64,000 nt of DNA from Anaerosolibacter sp. (GTDB lineage Bacteria; Bacillota; Clostridia; Peptostreptococcales; Thermotaleaceae). The notes below the pieces were generated by a model that made no database searches, was not told the DNA's origin, and saw only the letters and a program-made list of their open reading frames with translations. The DNA lies in assembly GCF_029240175.1 (NCBI RefSeq), contig NZ_JARBTM010000011.1, positions 95,510-159,509 of the forward strand, given 5' to 3'. A program made the translations under genes and the position numbers. Every line of letters begins with the position of its first letter. The stretch's first letter is position 1. Below, piece after piece: positions 1 through 8,485 of this stretch.

Positions 1-1041
1 GTGGATATGGATGCATTTTATGCTTCGGTCGAACAAAACGATCATCCTGAGCTAAGAAATAAGCCAGTAGCAGTAGGTGGAAATCCTGATAGAAGGGGTG
101 TTGTATGTACCGCATCCTATGAAGCAAGAAAGTTTGGTGTGCGCTCTGCCATGGCTTCTAAAAAGGCACAGCTGCTATGTCCCCACTTAATTTTTGTGCC
201 AGTTCGAATGGAGCGATACACTGAAGTGTCTCGGAAAATTTTAGGAATTTTTGAAGACTATACCGATTGTATCGAGCCATTATCGATCGACGAGGCTTTC
301 CTCGATGTAACCGGTAAAAATGGGATTAGAATTGGAAAAGAAATAAAGGATAGAATAAGAACAGAACTAGCCTTAACTGCATCAGTGGGAATTTCGGTAA
401 ATAAATATTTGGCTAAGCTAGCATCAGACTACCAAAAGCCCAATGGATTTATGATTATTACGGAAGAAGAAGCGGGCAAGTTTTTATTGCCTTTACCAGT
501 GAGAAAACTTTGGGGAGTTGGACCTAAAACTGAAAATGAACTGAACAAATTAGGCATATATTATATTAAGGATTTATTAAACTATGATCAGAATGTTCTT
601 ATAGATAGGTTCGGAAAAAAAGGAATTGAATTATTAAGTTTAGCACAAGGAAAAGATGATAGGCCTGTAGAAAATAAACACAGACGGAAGTCTATTGGTG
701 AGGAAATGACCTTTGAAACAGATATCGATGATATGAATATTCTGCTCAAATATGCGAAAGACTGTTCCTTGATTTTAGGAGATAGGCTTAAGGAGAATGG
801 TTTTAAGGCAAAAACTATTACTTTAAAGGTGAAATTTGAAGACTTTGTATGTGTAACGAGAAGCATTACATTACCAAACTTTACTGATATGGGTCAAGAG
901 ATTTATCAGCATGCATCAAATATAATACAAAATAAAATTAGCAAGACGAAAAAAATACGATTGTTAGGTATTCAAGTTTCAAATATAAGATATCCAGATG
1001 AACCACAACAGCTACTAATGGATTTTGAAGGATTATTTTAG
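1..1041 (+). CDS. dinB: DNA polymerase IV (Y-family), 5' end cut by window edge
   Basis: Error-prone translesion DNA polymerase acting on damaged or stalled template. The first visible residues, VDMDAFYASVEQ, are the family's metal-binding N-terminal motif, and SIDEAFLD (about residues 96-103) carries the second acidic pair of the active site. The helix-hairpin-helix and little-finger regions follow, and the protein ends with QLLMDFEGLF. Family members normally have about six more residues before this motif, so the GTG at base 1 is most likely an internal valine and the true start lies upstream of the window. It is followed 11 bp later by the SPOR-domain gene. Family assignment is secure; only the start is missing. 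Confidence 0.95.
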   Translation: MDMDAFYASVEQNDHPELRNKPVAVGGNPDRRGVVCTASYEARKFGVRSAMASKKAQLLCPHLIFVPVRMERYTEVSRKILGIFEDYTDCIEPLSIDEAFLDVTGKNGIRIGKEIKDRIRTELALTASVGISVNKYLAKLASDYQKPNGFMIITEEEAGKFLLPLPVRKLWGVGPKTENELNKLGIYYIKDLLNYDQNVLIDRFGKKGIELLSLAQGKDDRPVENKHRRKSIGEEMTFETDIDDMNILLKYAKDCSLILGDRLKENGFKAKTITLKVKFEDFVCVTRSITLPNFTDMGQEIYQHASNIIQNKISKTKKIRLLGIQVSNIRYPDEPQQLLMDFEGLF

Positions 1042-1052
1042 GGGGGAAGGAA

Positions 1053-1928
1053 ATGAGAATTACAAGAAGGAAGCTAAAACAGGAATATAAGAGCAAAAGC
1101 GTTGGACTTACAGTGGCTTTTACTATCTTATTGCCTATGCTCTCGATTTATTTAGGGTATACGGCTTTTAAGCTTTTCATCGTGCCAGGTATGCAGCCAA
1201 AGGAACAACCGCAGCAATCTAGCGTCATGCCATCTGAACAAGCTGTTGTAGAAACCCAAAACAGCAGCGAGGCTATTCCTGATGAAGAAGTATCAGAAGA
1301 AGCATTTGTAACAACTTTTGAATTAGAAGGCTTAAATTTCTATAGCATTCAGACCGGAAAATTTACCACCACTGAAAATGCAGAAACTATGAAAACAGAA
1401 TTGAATAGGAAGGGATATCAGGGATATGTATATCAAAATGATGGATATAAAGTGATTGCAATTTCATCTCTATCTCGCACTGGGATAGAGGTAGAACTCC
1501 AAAAGATACGTAAAGCGTATCCTGACGCATATATTACATCAATAAATATACCTGCCCAACAGATAAAGTATGAGAAGGATGATGGAAAAAATACACTAAG
1601 CATTGAAACACAGCGTGATAAATTCATAGATATCCTTTTGGAAATGTCTGAACATGGAGATCAAATGCTAAAGGAAAATGTCGATGCTGAACGGATAAGG
1701 ACTATAGCCAATGAAAACATAACTGCACTTGAAAGTATCAAGAACGAATTGAACAATATTTCGACAACGTCGAGTGTGGGAGAATTAACTCAAAAACTTA
1801 TAAAAGTAATTGATGTAGGTCTAATACATTTAAATGAGGCAAAACAGTCAGGAAGCAATTTTGATTACCAAGGAGCTTTAAATGAGATTTTATATGAATA
1901 CTTGGCTTTTACCATGAACAGTAAATAG
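1053..1928 (+). CDS. Membrane-anchored SPOR-domain protein
   Basis: A 291-residue protein with a basic N-terminus, one transmembrane segment at about residues 18-43, an acidic/Gln-rich linker, and a region around 95-165 (YSIQTGKFTTTENAE... and a second half ending near AYITSI) that looks like a SPOR peptidoglycan-binding domain. The C-terminal 110 residues are helical and charged without recognisable family. The expected role is binding denuded glycan strands at the septum or spore wall from outside the membrane; that is known for SPOR domains and inferred here. ATG with a strong GGGGGGAAGG ribosome site. It follows dinB closely and may be cotranscribed. Confidence 0.75.
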   Translation: MRITRRKLKQEYKSKSVGLTVAFTILLPMLSIYLGYTAFKLFIVPGMQPKEQPQQSSVMPSEQAVVETQNSSEAIPDEEVSEEAFVTTFELEGLNFYSIQTGKFTTTENAETMKTELNRKGYQGYVYQNDGYKVIAISSLSRTGIEVELQKIRKAYPDAYITSINIPAQQIKYEKDDGKNTLSIETQRDKFIDILLEMSEHGDQMLKENVDAERIRTIANENITALESIKNELNNISTTSSVGELTQKLIKVIDVGLIHLNEAKQSGSNFDYQGALNEILYEYLAFTMNSK

Positions 1929-2024
1929 AAGCAGAAAATTCATGATTAAAAAGATGCACTATTATCTAAGAAAATTAAACGATATAGGGATTCTGAATTG
2001 TTCTAGAAAGAGAGGTGGTTAGAA

Positions 2025-2492
2025 ATGGAGAATAAAATATCTTCGGAAAGTCTAAAACTGGAATTTGAGGTGGCGAAAGAAGATTTTTCAAGGGCTGGGG
2101 AAGCATCAAGCAATATTAAGAAGGTTCTTAGACAATTGGGAATCGATGCACAGATTATCCGGAGAGTTGCAATTGCTACCTATGAAGCAGAAATCAATAT
2201 TGTAATTCACTCAGAAGGAGGTAAAATCACATTATATATCTATCCTGAATTCATTCAGATTACAGCAGCAGACAAGGGACCTGGTATTGAGAATATTGAA
2301 CTTGCTATGAAAGAAGGTTTCTCTACAGCATCTAACAGAGTGAGGGAACTTGGCTTTGGTGCAGGGATGGGTCTTCCTAACATGAAAAGATGTTGTGATA
2401 CATTTACGATTGAATCTGAGAGAGGTAAATCAACAGTAGTAACAATGCTGATAAATATGAACAAAGGTGGAGATAACCATGATAATCATTAA
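2025..2492 (+). CDS. GHKL ATPase, RsbW/SpoIIAB-like (hydrogenase-cassette type)
   Basis: 155 residues forming a single HATPase_c-like fold: an N-box region YEAEINIVIHS (about 53-63), the nucleotide-binding G1 box DKGPGIEN (about 83-90) and a GAGMGLPNMK G2-type box (about 110-119). The fold is that of serine-kinase anti-sigma factors. In many Clostridia this subfamily sits at the head of a gene set with DRTGG, PHP and a second ATPase next to [FeFe]-hydrogenase/NuoEF-like genes, rather than next to a sigma factor; the same four genes follow here, so an anti-sigma role is doubtful. Start ATG after AGAGGTGG. Its end overlaps the next gene by 14 bp, implying cotranscription. Confidence 0.75.
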   Translation: MENKISSESLKLEFEVAKEDFSRAGEASSNIKKVLRQLGIDAQIIRRVAIATYEAEINIVIHSEGGKITLYIYPEFIQITAADKGPGIENIELAMKEGFSTASNRVRELGFGAGMGLPNMKRCCDTFTIESERGKSTVVTMLINMNKGGDNHDNH

Positions 2493-2817
2493 AGATTTAG
2501 TTGATAAATACGATTTTCGCATAGTAACAGGGGAAGAGCATATAAATCGTGAGATTAGAGGTTTATACTGCTGTGATCTGTTAAGCTGGGTAATGTCACA
2601 TGCCAAGCAGCAAGATGCATGGATTACTGTACAAACACATACCAATATTGTCGCAGTTGCAGCGCTGTTAGATATTGGTTGTATAATTATACCTGAGAAT
2701 ATCACAATTGAAAGTGAAACAATATCTAAAGCGGTTGAAGAAGGTGTTGTCATCTTGCGAACACCATTAAGCGCATATCATATTTTTTGCTGTTTTCAAG
2801 AATTAGGACTCAAATGA
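2479..2817 (+). CDS. DRTGG-domain protein
   Basis: A 112-residue alpha/beta protein of the DRTGG family, alone and without the CBS or phosphotransacetylase domains it is fused to in other proteins. Recognisable stretches are LLSWVMSHAKQQDAWITV and HTNIVAVAALLDIGCIII. The function is unknown; the family recurs beside hydrogenase maturation or regulatory genes in Clostridia. The start at ATG 2479 is chosen over an upstream GTG (2467) because AAAGGTGGAG lies at the right distance from it. It overlaps the preceding ATPase gene by 14 bp and ends just before the PHP gene, so the four genes form an operon. Confidence 0.7.
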   Translation: MIIIKDLVDKYDFRIVTGEEHINREIRGLYCCDLLSWVMSHAKQQDAWITVQTHTNIVAVAALLDIGCIIIPENITIESETISKAVEEGVVILRTPLSAYHIFCCFQELGLK

Positions 2818-2818
2818 T

Positions 2819-3550
2819 ATGAAAATTGCTATAGATTTCCATATACATACAGCCCTTTCACCATGTGGTGATGAGGATATGACACCAAATAACATCATCG
2901 GTATGAGTGTCCTTAAAGGCTTGGATGCTATTGCAATAACAGACCATAATACCATTGAAAATTGTGATGCATGTATGACTGTAGGTCTCAAACATAATCT
3001 CATTGTAATCCCTGGAATGGAGCTGCAGACAAAGGAAGAAGTACATCTTTTATGTCTATTCAAGAATTTATCAGCAGCGAAAGAATTTCAAAACAAGGTA
3101 TATGAAAAAATGAGTATAAAGGAGAATTTATCGGAATTATTTGGAAAGCAGATAATATATGATGACAAAGACCAGCCTGTAGGGGAAAATAGACGAATGT
3201 TAATTTCATCTGTCAATATGTCACTCGAGGAAGCATTTAGAGATGTAGATTTACTAGAAGGGGTTGTTATTCCAGCCCATGTAGATAAAAGTTCCTATAG
3301 TATTATCGCAAATCTTGGATTTATTCCCCCGAATTTACCCATATCTATAATAGAAATATCAAAAAATGGCAATCATGGAGCATTGATGAAGAAGTTCCAT
3401 TTCTTGCAAAGATATAAATCCTTAAGGAATTCTGATGCTCATTATTTGCATGACATTTTAGAGAGAGAAAGCTTTATAGAAGTGGAGGAAAAAAGCATTT
3501 TTGGCATATTGGAGGCACTAAAAGCTGGAAATATTATTGGAGGCAGCTAA
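2819..3550 (+). CDS. PHP-domain metal-dependent phosphoesterase
   Basis: A 243-residue PHP-domain hydrolase. Metal ligands are visible in order: DFHIHTALS (about 6-14), ITDHNT (about 39-44), PGMELQTKEEVHLL (about 64-77), IPAHVDKSS (about 157-165) and NSDAHYLHD (about 203-211). The complete motif set argues for an active phosphoesterase, as in the histidinol-phosphatase and PolIIIA PHP families, but the substrate cannot be named. It starts one base after the DRTGG gene ends and is followed 2 bp later by a GHKL ATPase. This gene order is typical of hydrogenase-associated cassettes. Confidence 0.8.
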   Translation: MKIAIDFHIHTALSPCGDEDMTPNNIIGMSVLKGLDAIAITDHNTIENCDACMTVGLKHNLIVIPGMELQTKEEVHLLCLFKNLSAAKEFQNKVYEKMSIKENLSELFGKQIIYDDKDQPVGENRRMLISSVNMSLEEAFRDVDLLEGVVIPAHVDKSSYSIIANLGFIPPNLPISIIEISKNGNHGALMKKFHFLQRYKSLRNSDAHYLHDILERESFIEVEEKSIFGILEALKAGNIIGGS

Positions 3551-3552
3551 GG

Positions 3553-4107
3553 ATGAGAGAGCTATCATTACATATTTTAGACATTGCTCAAAACAGCATA
3601 ACAGCAGAATCAACTTTTATTGAAATTGAAGTGCATGAGGATACGATAAATGATGAGATCATCATAAATATCATAGATAATGGCAAGGGAATGGATGAGA
3701 GTTTTTTGAAAAGTGTAGCAGATCCCTTTGTTACAACAAGAAAGACTAGGAAGGTAGGATTAGGAATTTCATTATTTAAAGCTGCTGCTGAGATGTGCAA
3801 TGGCAGGTTTGAAATACATTCAAAGCTTGGCAGCGGCACTACTGTTACGGCACGATTTCAGCGCAGTCATATCGACCTAGTACCGTTGGGAAATATGGCG
3901 GAGACGATGATCACATTAATCATGGCAAATGAAATGATTGATTATGTATATAAACATATTTTTGATGGAAAAACATTTGTTTTTGATACGAGAGAGGTGA
4001 GACTGGTATTGGAAAGCGTGCCGTTAGGAGATCTTGGAGTATTGCAATGGATAAGAGACCATATTGATGAAGGAATTTGTGAAATAAAAAGAGTCTACGT
4101 TGAATAG
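3553..4107 (+). CDS. GHKL/HATPase_c ATP-binding protein
   Basis: 184 residues. The first 110 form a histidine-kinase-like ATPase domain: N-box HILDIAQNSITA (about 7-18), G1 box DNGKGMD (about 42-48), a DPFVTTRKTRKVGLG lid and G2 segment, and SGTTV. There is no dimerisation histidine, so it is not a complete sensor kinase. The C-terminal 75 residues form a small alpha/beta extension of unknown role. It is the last gene of the four-gene cassette. In related Clostridia the homologue precedes NuoE-like and [FeFe]-hydrogenase subunits; here a promoter and the Rnf operon follow instead. Confidence 0.75.
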   Translation: MRELSLHILDIAQNSITAESTFIEIEVHEDTINDEIIINIIDNGKGMDESFLKSVADPFVTTRKTRKVGLGISLFKAAAEMCNGRFEIHSKLGSGTTVTARFQRSHIDLVPLGNMAETMITLIMANEMIDYVYKHIFDGKTFVFDTREVRLVLESVPLGDLGVLQWIRDHIDEGICEIKRVYVE

Positions 4108-4162
4108 AGCAGCGAGTGGGAATGAAACAATGTAAGATATCCCTGAGGTGACTCATCATTTA

Positions 4163-4191
4163 TTGACATAATTCTTCGTAAGTTATATCAT
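4163..4191 (+). promoter_or_regulatory. Sigma-A-like promoter for the rnf operon
   Basis: TTGACA (4163-4168), a 17-bp spacer and TATCAT (4186-4191). It is the best match in the 300-bp gap before rnfC, and would start transcription near 4198. Confidence 0.6.
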
Positions 4192-4197
4192 AGAAGT

Positions 4198-4410
4198 AAG
4201 GTTCATGTTAAGTAGTTTATTTTTTTTTATATGAGCTTCTATATTTTTTTGAATGATTCTAATTTATTTTTACTAACGCATGGTGTATACAGTAGACAAA
4301 AAAATGAGTTAGTATTTTAACAATGCAGGATATTCAAAAAAGGTATAGAAATATTTTTATTTGTGGCAATACTTAGTTATATAATTTTTTAATAATGAGG
4401 GGTGAAAAAA
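4198..4410 (+). other. Long AT-rich untranslated leader of rnfC
   Basis: About 210 bases between the inferred transcription start and the rnfC start codon. It has several T-runs but I see no convincing ORF, strong hairpin or known riboswitch signature. A GAGGGG ribosome site ends it at 4397-4402. Confidence 0.4.
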
Positions 4411-5733
4411 ATGGGTTTCTTGTCCTTTAGGGGTGGAGTACATCCACCACATTTTAAAGAAGCGACTACTCGCTTAAAGGTAGAGAAAGCTAAGGAACCA
4501 GCAGTTGTTACTATTCCTCTTCAGCAGCATATCGGGGCACCTTGTGAGCCGATTGTTAAAGTTGGAGATCAGGTAAAAGTAGGACAAAAGATTGGCGAGA
4601 CATCTGCATTTGTATCTACACCAGTGCATAGTAGTGTATCAGGTACGGTAAAGCAAATTGCACGTATGCTTACACCAACTGGGGAAGCTGTCTGTATAGT
4701 TATTGAATCGGATGGATTGAACACTGTTCACGAAAACGTTATCCCGAAAGGGGATATTTCGAATCTTTCCGGTAAAGAGATTTTAAGCATTATAAAAGAT
4801 GCTGGAATTGTTGGGATGGGTGGAGCTGCATTCCCAACCCATGTAAAATTGTCTCCTCCACCAGAAAAGAAGATAGAAGAAATTGTTCTTAATGGTGCAG
4901 AGTGTGAACCTTATTTGACGGCTGACCATAGGTTAATGCTTGAAAATCCTGATGATATCATCTATGGGTTAAAAGCGATGATGAAAGTTCTAAATGTTAC
5001 AAAAGCTTACATTGGTATAGAAGATAACAAACCTGATGCCATTGAAAGCATGAAAAGAGCTGTTGAGAAAGAATCAGGCATCCAAGTTGTAGGACTTCAT
5101 ACAAAGTATCCTCAAGGTGCTGAAAAACAGTTGATTTATGCATGTACAAAAAAAGAGGTTCCATCTGGCGGACTTCCAATGGACGTTGGTGTTGTCGTAA
5201 ATAATGTAGGAACAGCTGCAGCGATTGCTAACGTGATTAAGACTGGAATGCCTTTGGTTGAAAGAATTGCTACGATTACAGGAAAAGGTATCAAAGATCC
5301 TAAAAACCTGTTAATTAAGATTGGAACTCCATTTAAAGAAATTATTGAGCAGTGCGGTGGCTATAATGGAAATCCCGGGAAGGTTATCATGGGGGGACCT
5401 ATGATGGGGCTAGCTCAATATACTGATGAAATTCCTGCGATTAAAGGAACATCAGGAATATTAGTATTATCACAAGAAGAAGCTAGATTACCAGAACCGA
5501 AACCATGTATTCGATGTGGAAAATGTGTTGAAATTTGTCCGGCGTTTATTCAGCCGTTGTATATCAGTGCATATGCTCTGCAAAACATGCATGAAACAGC
5601 AGAGAAGTATAACGCCCTTGACTGTATAGAATGTGGCTCTTGTTCTTTCATATGTCCTTCAAAAAGGCCATTGCTACAGTCAATAAGAGTATCTAAGCGT
5701 GAAATTATCGCGAAGAAAAGAAAGACGAAGTAA
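4411..5733 (+). CDS. rnfC: Rnf complex subunit C (NADH-interacting, 2x[4Fe-4S])
   Basis: Peripheral electron-input/output subunit of the ion-translocating ferredoxin:NAD+ oxidoreductase. It begins MGFLSFRGGVHPPH, the family start; the central part carries the NuoF-like nucleotide-binding region (IVGMGGAAFPTHVK, NGAECEPYLTADH). The C-terminal part has two ferredoxin motifs, CIRCGKCVEICP and CIECGSCSFICP, each CxxCxxCxxxCP, for two [4Fe-4S] clusters. At 440 residues it is the usual length for Clostridia. ATG 4411 is preferred to GTG 4402 because GAGGGG lies 8 bases upstream. First gene of rnfCDGEAB. Confidence 0.97.
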   Translation: MGFLSFRGGVHPPHFKEATTRLKVEKAKEPAVVTIPLQQHIGAPCEPIVKVGDQVKVGQKIGETSAFVSTPVHSSVSGTVKQIARMLTPTGEAVCIVIESDGLNTVHENVIPKGDISNLSGKEILSIIKDAGIVGMGGAAFPTHVKLSPPPEKKIEEIVLNGAECEPYLTADHRLMLENPDDIIYGLKAMMKVLNVTKAYIGIEDNKPDAIESMKRAVEKESGIQVVGLHTKYPQGAEKQLIYACTKKEVPSGGLPMDVGVVVNNVGTAAAIANVIKTGMPLVERIATITGKGIKDPKNLLIKIGTPFKEIIEQCGGYNGNPGKVIMGGPMMGLAQYTDEIPAIKGTSGILVLSQEEARLPEPKPCIRCGKCVEICPAFIQPLYISAYALQNMHETAEKYNALDCIECGSCSFICPSKRPLLQSIRVSKREIIAKKRKTK

Positions 5734-5747
5734 TGGAGGGGATTCGT

Positions 5748-6692
5748 ATGGATAATAGATTAATTGTATCTTCATCTCCCCATTTGCGGGCAGATGATTC
5801 AATTAACCGCATTATGCGGGATGTTGTAATTGCACTACTTCCGGCTACATTAGCAGGTATTTATTTTTTTAGAATGGGCGCAGTAAAAGTAATTCTTGCA
5901 GCAATAATAGCTGCTGTTGTTACTGAGGCTGTGATTCAAAAAGTGAGGAAACAGCCTGTTACGATTAACGATTGGAGTGCTGTGGTAACAGGATTACTTC
6001 TGGCATTTAATATACCAGCTACAGCACCCTGGTGGTTACCTGTAATTGGTTCTATTTTCGCTATTGCTATCGTAAAACATACTTTTGGCGGTTTAGGCCA
6101 CAATTTTATGAATCCAGCTTTGGCAGCTCGTGCTATGCTTTTGGCATCCTGGCCTGTACCTATGACTAATTGGGTTACACCTGGTGCAGACGCTGTAAGC
6201 ACAGCGACACCGTTAGCCCTGATCAGTGGTACTGAAGCGGCGGGACAGGCACTGCCTTCAATGGTAGATTTACTCATAGGGAATGTGGGTGGATGTATCG
6301 GAGAAACCTCTGCTATACTTTTAATACTAGGTGGCGTATATCTGATTTTTAGGGGTGTAATCACACCGAGAATTCCAGTGATTTATATTTCAACAGTTGC
6401 AGTGTTAACATTCGTATTGGGTGGAGGATTTAGTCTCCAATATATGATCTATCAAGTGTTAGCTGGCGGATTGATGCTTGGTGCTTTCTACATGGCTACC
6501 GATTATGCATCTTCACCTGTAACACCTAAAGGGCAAGTGATTTATGCTTTAGGATGTGGTATCCTAACAAGTATTATAAGACTTTATGGAGGATATCCAG
6601 AGGGAGTATCCTACTCAATACTGTTAATGAACGTGGCTGCGCCGCTTATCGATAAGTATACCAGCCCAAGAGTATTTGGGGAGGTGAAGTAA
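5748..6692 (+). CDS. rnfD: Rnf complex subunit D (membrane flavoprotein)
   Basis: Integral membrane subunit, 314 residues with about nine to ten hydrophobic helices, homologous to NqrB. The covalent FMN site is visible as DAVSTATPL, with Thr154 the expected flavinylated residue; ApbE encoded at 23790 could be the transferase. GHNFMNPALAARAM is another family block. Although an ATG at 5733 overlaps the rnfC stop codon, GGAGGGG at 5736-5742 points to ATG 5748 as the start. Together with RnfG it passes electrons across the membrane while ions are pumped. Confidence 0.96.
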   Translation: MDNRLIVSSSPHLRADDSINRIMRDVVIALLPATLAGIYFFRMGAVKVILAAIIAAVVTEAVIQKVRKQPVTINDWSAVVTGLLLAFNIPATAPWWLPVIGSIFAIAIVKHTFGGLGHNFMNPALAARAMLLASWPVPMTNWVTPGADAVSTATPLALISGTEAAGQALPSMVDLLIGNVGGCIGETSAILLILGGVYLIFRGVITPRIPVIYISTVAVLTFVLGGGFSLQYMIYQVLAGGLMLGAFYMATDYASSPVTPKGQVIYALGCGILTSIIRLYGGYPEGVSYSILLMNVAAPLIDKYTSPRVFGEVK

Positions 6693-7256
6693 ATGCGAGA
6701 TATAATAAGATTAGGATTAATATTATTGCTCATTACAGCTGTGGCAGCAGCAGTACTTGCATGGACCAATGATGTGACGATGGAGCCTATCGCGGATCAA
6801 GTGCTTCAAGCGAATATTACTGCCCGCCAGAGTGTCCTATCGGATGCCAGTGAATTTGAAGAGATGTCAACAGATACGTTTGCAGGTTATGCGAATGTTT
6901 TAGAAGTATATAAAGGCCTTAAAGATGGGCAAGTGGTTGGATACACTATAAAGACGAATCCTAGTGGATATGCCGGACCAATAGAAGTGATGATCGGTAT
7001 TTCTGTAGATGGAGTAATCCAAGGTGTTAGCGTAGGAAATCATTCCGAAACACCTGGATTAGGCGCAAAAGCATCCGATGACCAATTTAAGAATCAGTAT
7101 AATGACAAGAAAGCTGAAGGCCAAATTGATGTTATCAAAGCTGGAACACCGAAAGATAATGAAATTATTTCAATTTCTGGCGCAACAATTACTTCCAGAG
7201 CCGTTACAGCGGGTGTAAATGCTGCTATTCAATTATATAATGAAGCACTGAAATAG
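6693..7256 (+). CDS. rnfG: Rnf complex subunit G (covalent FMN, extracytoplasmic)
   Basis: 187 residues: one N-terminal membrane anchor (about 5-23) followed by an extracytoplasmic FMN-binding domain. SISGATITS near the C-terminus is the flavinylation motif, with Thr165 the expected FMN-phosphoester site. SETPGLGAKA is the usual flavin-pocket block. Flavinylation requires ApbE, present in this window. The start ATG directly follows the rnfD stop, with GAGGTG upstream. Confidence 0.96.
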   Translation: MRDIIRLGLILLLITAVAAAVLAWTNDVTMEPIADQVLQANITARQSVLSDASEFEEMSTDTFAGYANVLEVYKGLKDGQVVGYTIKTNPSGYAGPIEVMIGISVDGVIQGVSVGNHSETPGLGAKASDDQFKNQYNDKKAEGQIDVIKAGTPKDNEIISISGATITSRAVTAGVNAAIQLYNEALK

Positions 7257-7272
7257 AATGTGGGGTGGTAAA

Positions 7273-7875
7273 ATGAAAATTGGCAATACATTTCTAAGAG
7301 GAATTCTATATGACAATCCGATTTTTATACAATTGCTAGGTATGTGCCCAACCCTTGCAGTTACAACTTCTGCTGTAAATGGAGTGGGTATGGGTCTTGC
7401 GACAACAGCAGTATTGTTAGGATCAAATGTGGTTATTGCGATGATAAAAAAGTTCATACCTGCTAAAATTCGTATACCTGCTTACGTTGTTGTAATAGCA
7501 ACCTTTGTAACTGTTATCGGTTTATTGATGAAGGCATTTGTTCCAGCATTGGATAAAGCACTAGGCTTGTTTATCCCGTTAATTGTTGTTAACTGTATCA
7601 TTTTAGCAAGAGCAGAGGCATTTGCTTCTAAGAATTCAGTGCTTTTATCTGCAGTTGATGGAATTGGTATGGGGTTAGGATTTACAATCTCCTTAACAAT
7701 ACTAGGTTCAGTGAGAGAGATCCTTGGTGCAGGTTCTATATTTGGAAAAGCAATATTTGGCGCTTCATATCAACCTGCTTTGATCATGATTTTGCCTCCA
7801 GGAGCTTTCCTTGCTTTAGGATGCTTACTTGCTCTATACAACTGGACGGTTTCTAAAAAAGCAAATCAATTTTAA
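7273..7875 (+). CDS. rnfE: Rnf complex subunit E (integral membrane)
   Basis: A 200-residue membrane protein with about six helices. It begins MKIGNTFLRGILYDNPIFIQLLGMCPTLAV-type sequence (family hallmark NPxxxQLLGxCPxLAV). RnfE and RnfA are inverted-topology homologues that hold a buried [2Fe-2S] centre between their conserved cysteines (here in GMCPT and VNCIILARAEAF). ATG 7273 is chosen over ATG 7258 because GGGGTGG lies between them. Confidence 0.96.
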   Translation: MKIGNTFLRGILYDNPIFIQLLGMCPTLAVTTSAVNGVGMGLATTAVLLGSNVVIAMIKKFIPAKIRIPAYVVVIATFVTVIGLLMKAFVPALDKALGLFIPLIVVNCIILARAEAFASKNSVLLSAVDGIGMGLGFTISLTILGSVREILGAGSIFGKAIFGASYQPALIMILPPGAFLALGCLLALYNWTVSKKANQF

Positions 7876-7887
7876 GGGGGGATATTG

Positions 7888-8469
7888 ATGTCAGCAAGTG
7901 GATTATTTATTATATTTGTCAGTGCATTACTTGTTAATAACTTTGTTTTATCAAGGTTTCTAGGGATATGTCCTTTTTTAGGTGTTTCAAAACAGGTTGA
8001 GACGGCTGCGGGTATGGGAATGGCCGTAACCTTCGTTATGACATTAGCCTCCATCATCACCTATCTTGTTCAAATCTTTATTTTAGATACAATGGGCCTA
8101 GGCTACCTTCAAACAATAGCTTTTATTCTTGTTATAGCAGCATTGGTTCAATTTGTTGAGATGGTTATTCAGAAAACCAGCCCAACCCTCTATCAAGCTT
8201 TAGGGGTGTATTTACCTCTAATCACTACAAACTGTGCTGTTTTAGGGGTTGCGTTATTAAATATTCAGTCTGAGTTTAATTTAATAGAAACGATTGTAAA
8301 TGCGATCGGTGCATCATTAGGATTCTCACTAGCGATTATCCTATTTGCAGGGATAAGAGAAAGATTAGAGATTGCAGACGTGCCAGCTGTTTTTAAAGGC
8401 TTTCCTATTGCACTCATAACAGCGAGTCTAATGTCGATTGCTTTCTTAGGCTTTACTGGACTCGTTTAG
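7888..8469 (+). CDS. rnfA: Rnf complex subunit A (integral membrane)
   Basis: A 193-residue membrane protein with six predicted helices, homologous to Nqr[19 protein letters not shown] near the N-terminus and [13 protein letters not shown] mid-protein supply the cysteines thought to bind the intramembrane [2Fe-2S] with RnfE. ATG 7888 follows a GGGGG ribosome site; the overlapping TTG at 7885 is less likely. It lies between rnfE and rnfB, as in other Clostridia. Confidence 0.96.
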   Translation: MSASGLFIIFVSALLVNNFVLSRFLGICPFLGVSKQVETAAGMGMAVTFVMTLASIITYLVQIFILDTMGLGYLQTIAFILVIAALVQFVEMVIQKTSPTLYQALGVYLPLITTNCAVLGVALLNIQSEFNLIETIVNAIGASLGFSLAIILFAGIRERLEIADVPAVFKGFPIALITASLMSIAFLGFTGLV

Positions 8470-8485
8470 ACAGGAGGGATACGAG

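Noticed and set aside
1..3. GTG as the true start of dinB
   Set aside because: The residue aligns to the position before DMDAFYASVE, where the family has about six preceding residues; the gene is cut by the window edge.
2025..2492. Classical anti-sigma factor RsbW/SpoIIAB
   Set aside because: No anti-anti-sigma or sigma gene adjoins it and the downstream genes match the hydrogenase-associated cassette.
4191..4232. Hairpin TAGAAG...CTTCTA followed by T-run as an rnf attenuator
   Set aside because: Its left arm overlaps the -10 element and lies upstream of the expected transcription start, so it would not be in the RNA.
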